Part shown: positions 1-6,921 of the stretch, piece after piece
How positions within the stretch are numbered: position 1 is the stretch's first letter
Layout: every line of letters starts with the position of its first letter
Assembly: GCA_964539665.1 (NCBI GenBank)
Contig: CAZIKB010000136.1
Span: 1-15,995 of the forward strand
Direction of reading: 5' to 3'
Source: CAZIKB01 sp964539665
GTDB taxonomy: Bacteria > Zhuqueibacterota > Zhuqueibacteria > Oceanimicrobiales > Oceanimicrobiaceae
Length of the DNA stretch: 15,995 nucleotides
Made by a program: the position numbers and the translations under genes
Notes under the pieces: model-generated
Database searches by the model: none
The model's input: only the letters and a program-made list of their open reading frames with translations
What the model was told of the DNA's origin: nothing

Positions 1-487
1 GCGCTCCCTGTCCGCATTGATGTAGCAGAAAAATTATTTTTTTCGTCGCGCCACTCAGCGCCAGCGTTAAGCAGAAAAGAATTGGACGTCGAAAAATCAA
101 AATATTTGCTATATCGGAATTCTCTGCTCTTTATTATCCGCTTGACTTATCTCACATTGACGAGATCAACTTGAAGCGTGCCATTCTCATATTTGATAAA
201 ATGTGCTTCGCAGACAATCATTGGCATATCATATCTGCACAAATTCCTTGCATAATTAATCTCTTTAAGTTAATTTACAACTAAGATTGTAGCTGCGCTT
301 ACTTCACGGACCATGGCAGAAAGAACGATTAAACTGCCTGGTAAGCGCAAACTAAAAAGCACGCTTTTAAATTCGATTAAATTTCGCCGTATCAGTACGC
401 ATTGCCGCTTATATCAGTGTTCGTTGCGGAAGCCATTATTCACCTTGACTGTTAATTTGCGACAGGAGTTTCCTTAGAGAGGCCGAG
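1..487. other. Region without a convincing gene
   Basis: I see no supportable gene here. One plus-strand frame is open from base 1 to a stop at 172-174 (57 codons), and another runs from an ATG at 313 to a stop at 475-477 (54 residues). Neither has recognisable motifs, and neither has the amino-acid make-up expected of a folded protein. The first could be the 3' tail of a gene that starts outside the window. Purine-rich AGAGAGG just before 488 serves the next ORF. Confidence 0.4.
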
Positions 488-691
488 ATGCTGGATAATA
501 AGTTAAATCAATCGGATTTTATGACTCTACAAGTGAGCGAAATAATGAAATTTCGAAGACAACTCCAGTCCCAAAATATTGAGATCATTACTTTTCATGA
601 TGCGGTTGAGTTCTGGATTGTACATGGTCTGGCAGAAAAATTCAGGACTGATTATAAAAATGGAAAATATGAAGAGCCAGTCAGAGCTTGA
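488..691 (+). CDS. Small hypothetical protein, 67 aa
   Basis: I do not recognise this protein. It is soluble-looking, with no signal peptide or membrane segment. Residues about 14-55 look mostly helical, with charged and hydrophobic residues alternating through KFRRQL and the AVEFWIVHGLAEKFR stretch. The ATG at 488 follows purine-rich AGAGAGG (476-482) at a 5-nt spacing, which supports this start. A better Shine-Dalgarno, AGGAG at 464-468, lies too far upstream to be the usual partner. The gene stands alone: nothing convincing lies upstream, and about 200 nt separate it from the next gene. It could be a small regulator or partner protein, or a chance ORF. Composition and the ribosome-binding site favour a real gene, but only moderately. 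Confidence 0.45.
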   Translation: MLDNKLNQSDFMTLQVSEIMKFRRQLQSQNIEIITFHDAVEFWIVHGLAEKFRTDYKNGKYEEPVRA

Positions 692-772
692 TTTAATCAG
701 CGATATTATTTAACCACGATTCGTAAAATAAACTCTTTTAGATACCGTATTTCACTCAATTCAACTAATCTT

Positions 773-803
773 ACCACGGAACAACACAGAAAAACACGAA
801 ATT
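773..803 (+). repeat. Degenerate ~10-nt-period CACGGA-type intergenic repeat
   Basis: The stretch reads as about three imperfect 10-nt units of the form ACACGGAA (ACCACGGAAC, then AACACAGAAA, then AACACGAAAT). It resembles the interspersed ACCACGGAGACACGGAG family that I know from many environmental bacterial genomes. A second, inverted and more diverged copy lies at 5694-5725. The internal period is visible in the sequence; membership of a wider family is from memory and was not checked. Confidence 0.45.
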
Positions 804-888
804 TAATGATGTTCACGCGTACAACCGTCAGTCAATAATAGTCTGTACTAATCTATCTCAACTTTTCTGGCAGAACAAAGAGAAAAAT

Positions 889-1842
889 ATGAATGATAAA
901 TTCAAAATGAGAAATCCTTTACTGGTTCTTTTCTGGAGCTACGGTCTGTTCGTTTTGATGCACACAACACAATACTCTGGAGCATGGATAGCATCTCTAC
1001 TAAATAACGCGAGTTATGAGTCTATCTTTAAGGAAGAAATTGTAAAAGGAAAATTTAAGAACTATTCCACTCTTTTAGGAATGGGATTGAACGGGCTAAT
1101 TGTTGGGATTCCAATAGTTCTATTAATTGTCAAATACCTGTGGAAGCGAAAGAAAGAATGGATGTGTTTGAAGTTCAACATCAGATTGCTGTCACAGGGA
1201 GCGGCGTTGGGATTTTTGCTTCCGCTATTGATAATAGCAACGCTTTCTCTGTTCAGAGTTGTACGGATTACCGGCTACCCGGATCGCTTGTCAATGCAAG
1301 AGATAGGCGCCATTTTAGTTGGCTATTTGGGCTGGGTATTGTTTACAGCTGTTGTTGAAGAATTGGTTTTCAGGGGTATGGCAATAAGAGAATGGGCAGC
1401 AAAATGGGGCTGGATTGTTGCCTCGATATTTGGCGGGATTTACTTCGGGCTTGCACACTTTTTGCAAAACATCCAGAACATGAGTCCAGTCTCTTTTGTT
1501 TGGCTGGTTTTTGCAAGCATAATTACTTCCTTTCTATTTGTGGCGATGTATATCAGGAGCAAATCACTCTGGCTGCCCATTGGATTTCACGCTGGCTGGA
1601 ATTTTGCTCTGTCAGCGTTGCTGGGCACAACGATGAGCGGGAAATCGCAGTTAGGAGTATTTCAAACAGAATTAATAGGGCCCGCCTTTTTAACAGGTGG
1701 AGAGTTTGGAATTGAGACATCAGTGGTTTCCGTAACACTATCTTTCATCATTGCTCTCCTTTTCTGGCGGTATTCAAAACTGGGTGAAGTAATGCTTTTA
1801 AGTCCCAAACCAGAAAATGTTATAACATCTTCAAACATCTGA
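889..1842 (+). CDS. CPBP family intramembrane glutamic endopeptidase
   Basis: Integral membrane protein of the CPBP (CAAX protease and bacteriocin-processing, 'Abi') family, intramembrane glutamic proteases related to Rce1. The core motifs are intact in family order: EELVFRG (E157, E158, R162), the FGLAH motif with H190, and GFHAGWN with H234 and N238. These form the expected catalytic site. Hydrophobic segments occur at roughly 11-30, 66-83, 104-123, 139-160, 173-192, 204-222, 228-246 and 278-294. The length of 317 aa is ordinary for the longer members. The ATG at 889 follows AAAGAGAAAAAT, a weak A-rich ribosome-binding site. It stands apart from its neighbours by about 200 nt upstream and 260 nt downstream, so it is probably monocistronic. 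Substrate is unknown: the family includes prenyl-protein processing, bacteriocin immunity and signalling roles, and nothing here discriminates. Confidence 0.93.
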   Translation: MNDKFKMRNPLLVLFWSYGLFVLMHTTQYSGAWIASLLNNASYESIFKEEIVKGKFKNYSTLLGMGLNGLIVGIPIVLLIVKYLWKRKKEWMCLKFNIRLLSQGAALGFLLPLLIIATLSLFRVVRITGYPDRLSMQEIGAILVGYLGWVLFTAVVEELVFRGMAIREWAAKWGWIVASIFGGIYFGLAHFLQNIQNMSPVSFVWLVFASIITSFLFVAMYIRSKSLWLPIGFHAGWNFALSALLGTTMSGKSQLGVFQTELIGPAFLTGGEFGIETSVVSVTLSFIIALLFWRYSKLGEVMLLSPKPENVITSSNI

Positions 1843-2023
1843 TGCCAGAAAAATATTGAATCTGCTAAGTATGTCATTTTAAAATTGGCCGAATAAAAAT
1901 TTGATTTTTTTTGTTTAGCTTAAATAGTGTTTATTTACGATCATTCAACGTCAAATATTTAACATTTACTCTATAAATTTTGCTTTTTATCAGAAAGGTG
2001 TTATATTATTGAATTAAAATGTT

Positions 2024-2031
2024 TATCTTTG
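2024..2031 (+). promoter_or_regulatory. Possible Bacteroidota-type -7 element (TAnnTTTG)
   Basis: TATCTTTG, 72 nt before the DUF2911 start codon, fits the TAnnTTTG -7 box used by Bacteroidota primary sigma factors. The expected upstream TTTG (-33) box is not clear at the usual spacing. A TTG lies at 2009-2011 but is too close. The surrounding 160 nt are strongly AT-rich, as expected of a promoter region. One 8-nt match in AT-rich DNA is weak evidence. Confidence 0.28.
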
Positions 2032-2102
2032 CAGCGTAGAACTGAAACATCCTAAACAAATTTAATCTACTAAATACTAATTTCACTTAAAAGGAGGTAA
2101 CG

Positions 2103-2702
2103 ATGAAACGGTTATCAATTAGTATTGTGTTCTTATTCATGTTAACTTATTTACTGCACTCCCCCTCTACAACACTGGCACAGGGGGAAAAAGTCCGCCC
2201 AAGCTTGAAAGCCAGCGTGACCCAATCACTTGGAATTGACACGGAAATCATCATTAACTATAGCAGACCAGGCGTCAAAGAGAGAAAAATATGGGGCGAA
2301 CTGGTACCTTATGGTTTAGCACCGGGCAATAAATACTCAAAAGAAAAACCATTTCCCTGGCGTGCAGGTGCAAACGAAAACACCACCATCGAATTCAACA
2401 ACGACCTGATGGTAGAAGGACAAAAACTGCCGGCCGGTAAATATGGCATTCACATGATTCCATCAGAGAAAGACTGGATCGTCATTTTCAACAAGAAAAA
2501 TGACATCTGGGGAAGCTTCGCTTATAACAAGGATGAAGATGCACTAAGGGTGACTGTTACACCAGCAAAAGCAGCCCATCAGGAATGGTTGGTTTTCGGA
2601 TTTGAAAACCTGGCAGGAACTTCTGCAACAGCCTATGTTTATTGGGAAAAACTGAAAGTGCCTTTTAAAATCGAATTAGCTGAAGAATCAAAGACTGATT
2701 AG
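2103..2702 (+). CDS. Secreted DUF2911 domain protein
   Basis: A 199-aa exported protein of the DUF2911 family, which has no established function. Residues 1-27 form a Sec signal peptide (basic start, long hydrophobic core, cleavage probably near LAQ). The rest is one DUF2911 domain. Its hallmark motifs are visible: YSRPGVKER (53-61), IWGELVPYG (63-71), PWRAGANENTTI (85-96), LPAGKYGIHM (109-118), WGSF (136-139) and KVPFKIE (185-191). The start is well supported by AAGGAGGT at 2091-2098, five nt before the ATG. A closely similar domain recurs in the gene at 5778, so the PIG-L deacetylase is bracketed by two DUF2911 paralogues. It probably acts in the periplasm or on the cell surface. Its large downstream gap and the inverted repeat suggest it is transcribed separately from the deacetylase. 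Role in the locus is inferred from position only. Confidence 0.9.
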   Translation: MKRLSISIVFLFMLTYLLHSPSTTLAQGEKVRPSLKASVTQSLGIDTEIIINYSRPGVKERKIWGELVPYGLAPGNKYSKEKPFPWRAGANENTTIEFNNDLMVEGQKLPAGKYGIHMIPSEKDWIVIFNKKNDIWGSFAYNKDEDALRVTVTPAKAAHQEWLVFGFENLAGTSATAYVYWEKLKVPFKIELAEESKTD

Positions 2703-2729
2703 TTTTGGTTACAAACACCTATTCCATTT

Positions 2730-2820
2730 AAGAAACACTCCAGTTTTCGGTGTTCAAGCTTTAGCTTGGTCGTAGTACTTTTCACTCAAGCTGAAGCTTG
2801 ATTCCGAAAAAACGTTTCTT
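2730..2820. repeat. 91-bp imperfect inverted repeat (cruciform/MITE-like)
   Basis: The two halves pair almost end to end. AAGAAAC (2730-2736) pairs with GTTTCTT (2814-2820), and TTTTCGG (2744-2750) pairs with CCGAAAA (2804-2810). CAAGCTTTAGCTTG (2755-2768) pairs with CAAGCTGAAGCTTG (2787-2800) with one mismatch pair, leaving an 18-nt loop. The two inner 14-mers are also palindromes in themselves, so alternative small hairpins compete with the long one. It begins 28 nt after the DUF2911 stop. It could be a transcription end structure or a dispersed miniature element; I see no target-site duplication. Confidence 0.65.
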
Positions 2821-3042
2821 ACAATAAAACAACCGCGCGAATATGATTGCTATGAGAGATAGCCTCATTTGTCATGCTGGAAGAATCTTTTTAGTGTATT
2901 GAATAAAATCTCTCTGCACCACAGTTTTTGACCGCCTAGAAAATTTAAACAGAATCTGTGCTATTCAGTGAAAATCCAAGGCATTACAGGCTTTCGATTT
3001 TAATATTATTTTTCATGGAAATAAATCATACTGGATAAAAAA
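2821..3042. other. Intergenic stretch upstream of the PIG-L gene
   Basis: With the inverted repeat before it, this completes a 340-nt gap. No ORF is supported. The segment near 2872-2920 (CATGCTGGAAGAATCTTTTT and following) resembles the degenerate 'cat-ctg-a-gaatctt' intergenic repeats common in environmental genomes, but that is an impression only. The last 40 nt are AT-rich and probably carry the promoter of the deacetylase gene; I cannot pick out boxes with confidence. Confidence 0.3.
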
Positions 3043-5538
3043 ATGTATTTCAAAAAATATGTTACACTTGTTCTTCTATTAGCGTTACCTGTAATTAATG
3101 CAACAGCGCAACCTGCTAAAATCAAAAATGCCGCCGAATTACAGATTGCTCTGCAAAAATTGAATGTACTCGGGAGCGTTCTTTATTTAGGCGCTCACCC
3201 GGATGATGAGAACACTGCAGTTCTGGCTTATTTCTCTAAAGGCAGAAAATATCGAACAGCCTACCTCTCACTCACACGCGGGGACGGCGGCCAAAACCTG
3301 ATCGGCTCAGAAAAAGGCGCTGAAACTGGTATTATTCGAACCCAGGAACTTCTGGAAGCCCGTAGAATCGATGGCGCCGAACAGTATTTTACCCGGGCCA
3401 TTGATTTTGGTTACTCAAAATCACCAGAGGAAACATTCGATTTTTGGGACAAGGAGCAAATTCTCGCGGATGTTGTCTGGACGATTCGAAAGTTTCGACC
3501 TGATGTCATTATAACTCGATTCCCCCCCAATGGCTCCGGTGGACACGGTCACCATACAGCTTCTGCATGGTTAGCCAAAGAAGCATTCCATGACGCCGCC
3601 AATCCTGATAAATTTCCCGAGCAATTAAAACATGTTCAAACATGGCAAACCAAAAGAATATTTTGGAATAAATGGCGGCCCAGTGAGGAAGAAGCTAAAG
3701 GATTGCGTAGTGTAAATATCGGGGAGTATAATACGCTCTTAGGTAAATCCTATTCAGAAATTGCCGCAGAAAGCCGCTCCATGCACAAGAGTCAGGGCTT
3801 TGGCGCAACAGGCCGAAGGGGAACCCGATACGATTACTTTGAATTGAATGATGGCGAAACTGCCTCGACTGATATCATGGAAAGGATTGACACATCGTGG
3901 AACAGAGTGCCTGGCGGACAAAAAATCAGTCAGATGTTGAGCGAGATACTGCAATCTTTTGATTCTCAAAATTCATCAAAATCTATTCCAGGATTAATGG
4001 CAGTGCATGACGAGCTAAACCAGCTTGACACGAATTATTGGATTGAAACCAAGCAGCAAGAACTACTGCGTGTAATCCAGTCATGCGCCGGACTCTGGAT
4101 GGAGGCAATCGCAGACGACTTTACAGCCGCTCCGGGAGATGAGATTCAGATACGCACAACATTAGTAAATCGATCTAATCATCCCTTCCAACTCAAAAAA
4201 ATAAATATATCAGGAATTGCCCTGGATACCACGTTAAATAACGCTATTAAAAACAACGACCCGGTAACCATTAACAAAACAGTTCGCATCCCAAAAGATT
4301 ATGCGATTTCGCAGCCCTACTGGTTAAAGCAGACGCCAACAGAAGGAACCTTCACAATTTCTGACCAAAAACTAATTAGTCTGGCAGAAAATCCCCCTTC
4401 AATTAATGTCAAAATCACATTAAAAAGCGAGGGGCATAATTTGGAGTACTCAATCCCTCTTTTATTCCGCTGGAGAGACAGAGTCGACGGCGAGCTCTAT
4501 CGACCATTTGAAATCAGGCCAAAGGTAACAATCGACCTGGAAAATAAAATCAGCATTTTTGCAGATAATAATTCAAAGGAAGTAAAAGTCAGATTAAAGA
4601 GTCATTCCCAAAATGTCACTGGCGAAATCAGACTCAGGGGGTCTGCAAAGTGGAACATAACTCCAGCAAAAATATCGTTTTCTTTAAAAAATAAATATGA
4701 AGAAATACAGGTCACATTTAAAGTATCACCTCCAGGACAGTCAGACGAAGCTATATTCGTAGCTGAAGCTACGATTGATGGAGAAAAATTTGACAAAGCT
4801 CTGATTGAAATTTCGCATCCACACATCGAAAAGCTGGTGCTATTTCCGCGGAGTCAGATTAAAATGGTGAAATTAGATATAAAAAGGGTGGCTAACAGAT
4901 TAGGTTACATTATGGGAGCCGGTGATGAAGTCGCAGACGGTTTACGCAACCTGGATTATGATGTGGCGCTTCTAAGTGATGAGATGCTGGAAAATGATAA
5001 GCTGTCGCAATTCGATACTATCATTGCTGGAATTCGAGTCTATAATACCCGAACGCGTATGAAGCATATTCAGCCGCGACTTTTGCAATATGTGAAAAAT
5101 GGCGGTACGTTAATCGTGCAATATAATGTGTCGCGCGGTTTAGTAACTGATGACTTAGGTCCCTATCCATTTACACTCGGTCGTGATCGTGTGACTGTTG
5201 AAACCGCCCCAATCTCATTTATCAATCCAGAACATCAGCTTTTAAATTTCCCAAACAAAATCAACCAAAAAGACTTTGAAGGTTGGGTGCAGGAACGAGG
5301 CTTGTATTTCGCAAGTCAATGGGATGAGAAATTCGAACCAATTCTTTCAGGTCACGACCCAAACGAATCGGATAAAAAAGGCGCTATGTTATTCACCCGA
5401 TATGGAAAAGGCGTGTTCATTTACACAGGAATCTCCTGGTTCCGGCAGTTGCCAGCGGGCGTTCCCGGGGCATATCGTTTTTTTGTTAACTTAATTTCAG
5501 CAGGAAAATACAATGGAAAAGCAACACGAGCAAATTAA
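3043..5538 (+). CDS. Large secreted PIG-L (LmbE-like) family deacetylase
   Basis: An 831-aa exported member of the PIG-L/LmbE family, zinc enzymes that usually remove the acetyl group from N-acetylglucosamine-type substrates. Residues 1-22 are a signal peptide (hydrophobic core, cleavage near ATA/Q). The catalytic domain spans about 40-310. It carries the AHPDDE motif at 51-56 (H52 and D55 as metal ligands, D54 as general base) and HGHH at 168-171, supplying the third ligand. Residues about 350-460 resemble NEW3-like beta-sandwich regions, followed by another beta-rich section to about 600. From about 622 to 825 a glutamine-amidotransferase-like fold is suggested by YDVALLSDEML, FDTIIAG and the LLQYVKNGGTLIVQYN segment; I see no GATase catalytic Cys, so this module is probably structural or binding. 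It is far longer than the roughly 230-aa BshB/MshB enzymes. The ATG follows a weak TGGAT. The 3' end overlaps the small ORF at 5513. Substrate is unknown. Confidence 0.9.
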   Translation: MYFKKYVTLVLLLALPVINATAQPAKIKNAAELQIALQKLNVLGSVLYLGAHPDDENTAVLAYFSKGRKYRTAYLSLTRGDGGQNLIGSEKGAETGIIRTQELLEARRIDGAEQYFTRAIDFGYSKSPEETFDFWDKEQILADVVWTIRKFRPDVIITRFPPNGSGGHGHHTASAWLAKEAFHDAANPDKFPEQLKHVQTWQTKRIFWNKWRPSEEEAKGLRSVNIGEYNTLLGKSYSEIAAESRSMHKSQGFGATGRRGTRYDYFELNDGETASTDIMERIDTSWNRVPGGQKISQMLSEILQSFDSQNSSKSIPGLMAVHDELNQLDTNYWIETKQQELLRVIQSCAGLWMEAIADDFTAAPGDEIQIRTTLVNRSNHPFQLKKINISGIALDTTLNNAIKNNDPVTINKTVRIPKDYAISQPYWLKQTPTEGTFTISDQKLISLAENPPSINVKITLKSEGHNLEYSIPLLFRWRDRVDGELYRPFEIRPKVTIDLENKISIFADNNSKEVKVRLKSHSQNVTGEIRLRGSAKWNITPAKISFSLKNKYEEIQVTFKVSPPGQSDEAIFVAEATIDGEKFDKALIEISHPHIEKLVLFPRSQIKMVKLDIKRVANRLGYIMGAGDEVADGLRNLDYDVALLSDEMLENDKLSQFDTIIAGIRVYNTRTRMKHIQPRLLQYVKNGGTLIVQYNVSRGLVTDDLGPYPFTLGRDRVTVETAPISFINPEHQLLNFPNKINQKDFEGWVQERGLYFASQWDEKFEPILSGHDPNESDKKGAMLFTRYGKGVFIYTGISWFRQLPAGVPGAYRFFVNLISAGKYNGKATRAN

Positions 5539-5656
5539 CAATAAAGAGGGAGCACCACCGATCCTGGGCACGTGGAAACGCGTGTACGCGTTGGTATTTT
5601 TTCACCTGATTTTTTTAATCATTCTTTTTTATTTCTTTACTAAAAAGTTTAGCTAA
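5513..5656 (+). CDS. Small single-pass membrane protein, 47 aa
   Basis: An ORF of 48 codons overlapping the 3' end of the PIG-L gene by 26 nt in another frame. The ATG has AGGA at 5502-5505, seven nt upstream, inside the deacetylase gene, which fits translational coupling. Residues 1-13 are polar and charged. PPILGTWKRVY (15-25) forms a juxtamembrane motif. Residues about 26-42 are a run of bulky hydrophobics (one transmembrane helix), and the tail is KKFS. The positive-charge pattern does not settle topology. I recall similar PPILGTW-type short membrane proteins beside sodium:solute symporters in Bacteroidota; if that is right, this may be a small accessory subunit of the symporter at 6922. 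The overlap, RBS and non-random composition make a real gene likely. Function is not known. Confidence 0.72.
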   Translation: MEKQHEQINNKEGAPPILGTWKRVYALVFFHLIFLIILFYFFTKKFS

Positions 5657-5693
5657 CGTTTTTAATTCTATTAATAATTAGTTTTAGTTTTAA

Positions 5694-5725
5694 CTCCGCG
5701 TTCTCAGCCACCTCTGCGGTGAGAA
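5694..5725 (-). repeat. Second CACGGA-type intergenic repeat copy, inverted
   Basis: Read on the minus strand this gives TTCTCACCGCAGAGG followed by a TGGCTGAGAACGCGGAG segment, a CGCAGAG/CGCGGAG repeat of 9-10 nt period. It is related to the degenerate copy at 773-803, which lies in the opposite orientation. CTCA (5703-5706) and TGAG (5720-5723) can also pair. It sits in the 121-nt gap between the small membrane ORF and the second DUF2911 gene. I know this repeat type as widely dispersed between genes; that is recollection, not a search result. Confidence 0.5.
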
Positions 5726-5777
5726 ATTCAGGCTAAATAATTAAATTTCGAATCATATTATACGGGAGGTATATTTA

Positions 5778-6860
5778 ATGAAATCAAGATTTTCTTTTAT
5801 GCCAATGCTAATTTGTGCATTTAGTCTCCTGCTGGTTTTTGAATCATTTGCACAACAAAATTTACCCGGTATTCGCGTAAGCCCTCAGGCGAAAGTTGCT
5901 CAGTCTGTTGGATTTGCGGAAGTTGAAATTAATTACAGCAGACCGGGAATGAAAGGCAGAGAAATTTGGGGTCAATTGGTGCCTTATGGCCTGGCGCCCA
6001 ATCCATTCGGCAACGGCAAACCAATGCCCTGGCGTGCAGGAGCTAACGAAAATACCACTATATCAATAAGTCACGATGCTAAAATAAATGGCCATCCCCT
6101 GCCAGCTGGTACTTACGGTCTCCACATGCTTGTTCACGAAGAAGAACGGACAATTATTTTCAGTAAAGATCACGACGCCTGGGGAAGTTTTTTCTATGAA
6201 GAAGAAAATGACGCTTTGAGAGTGAAGGTAAAACCCCTGGAAGGGCCGGATCAGGAACGGTTGTCTTATGGCTTCGATAATTTATCAGCAGAGTCCTGTG
6301 ACGCCTTTCTGCACTGGGGAAAAGTAAAAGTGCCGTTCACAATCGAATTTGACCGGCATAAAATCGTACTGGATACATACCGTGACTTATTGACCTCTGC
6401 GATAGGATTTAATCAAGCTGCCTGGGGTAGGGCTGCTGGTTATTGTGCGCAAAATAATACGAATCTTGATGAAGCCATGACCTGGATAGACAAAGCTCTC
6501 TCGATGAACGGTGGCAATAATTTCAACAATACGGCTGTAAAAGCCCGCCTGCTAACTATAAAAGGGCAAACTGAAGAAGCTGATAAATTGATGGAAGCTG
6601 CAATCGAAACGTCCACTGAAGCAGAATTGAATGCCTATGGTTATCAATTAGTCGGCCAGAACCGGCTGGATGATGCCATCAAAATATTCAAATTAAATAT
6701 TAAGAGACATCCGGAAGCCTGGAATACGTATGATAGTATGGGCGATGCGTTAGCAAATAACGGCGATAAAAAAAGTGCGCGTAAGAATTATGAAAAAGCT
6801 CTTGATTTAGCGCCTGCTGGCCAAAAAGCTCGAATTGAAGGGATTCTTAAGGGGCTATAA
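5778..6860 (+). CDS. Secreted DUF2911 protein with C-terminal TPR repeats
   Basis: A 360-aa exported protein. Residues 1-26 form a signal peptide ending near SFAQ. The DUF2911 domain at about 30-192 shares its diagnostic motifs with the 2103 gene: INYSRPGMKGR (51-61), IWGQLVPYGLAP (63-74), PWRAGANENTTI (84-95), LPAGTYGLHM (108-117), WGSFFYEEENDALRV (135-149) and KVPFTIE (184-190). Residues about 205-355 are helical TPR repeats: DEAMTWIDKALSM, AYGYQLVGQNRLDDAIKIF and DSMGDALANNGDKKSARKNYEKALDLAP all fit the consensus spacing. The TPR part probably binds a partner protein in the periplasm. The start has GGGAGGT at 5764-5770, seven nt before the ATG. The gene lies 61 nt before the symporter, with a hairpin between them. 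It is a paralogue of the first DUF2911 gene. The DUF2911-TPR combination also occurs elsewhere as I recall it. The biochemical role is unknown. Confidence 0.9.
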   Translation: MKSRFSFMPMLICAFSLLLVFESFAQQNLPGIRVSPQAKVAQSVGFAEVEINYSRPGMKGREIWGQLVPYGLAPNPFGNGKPMPWRAGANENTTISISHDAKINGHPLPAGTYGLHMLVHEEERTIIFSKDHDAWGSFFYEEENDALRVKVKPLEGPDQERLSYGFDNLSAESCDAFLHWGKVKVPFTIEFDRHKIVLDTYRDLLTSAIGFNQAAWGRAAGYCAQNNTNLDEAMTWIDKALSMNGGNNFNNTAVKARLLTIKGQTEEADKLMEAAIETSTEAELNAYGYQLVGQNRLDDAIKIFKLNIKRHPEAWNTYDSMGDALANNGDKKSARKNYEKALDLAPAGQKARIEGILKGL

Positions 6861-6870
6861 AATCCAGATG

Positions 6871-6895
6871 AAAACTACTATTTGGATATAGTTTT
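6871..6895. promoter_or_regulatory. Hairpin/operator-like inverted repeat before the symporter
   Basis: AAAACTA (6871-6877) and TAGTTTT (6889-6895) are perfect inverted arms. Inner TAT/ATA extends the stem to ten pairs around a TTGG loop, with one bulged C. It ends 26 nt before the symporter ATG and starts 11 nt after the DUF2911-TPR stop codon. It could be a weak intercistronic terminator or attenuator, since the stem closes on TTTT, or a protein-binding site, for instance of the nearby LytTR regulator. The sequence alone does not decide. Confidence 0.38.
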
Positions 6896-6921
6896 ACGTA
6901 ATGATTGACAAGGATTATTGA

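Noticed and set aside
1..174. Open plus-strand frame at the window edge (57 codons)
   Set aside because: No motif, no visible start and an unlikely composition; could be a gene tail but cannot be supported.
313..477. 54-residue ORF starting at ATG 313
   Set aside because: No ribosome-binding site and a basic, motif-free composition; looks like chance.
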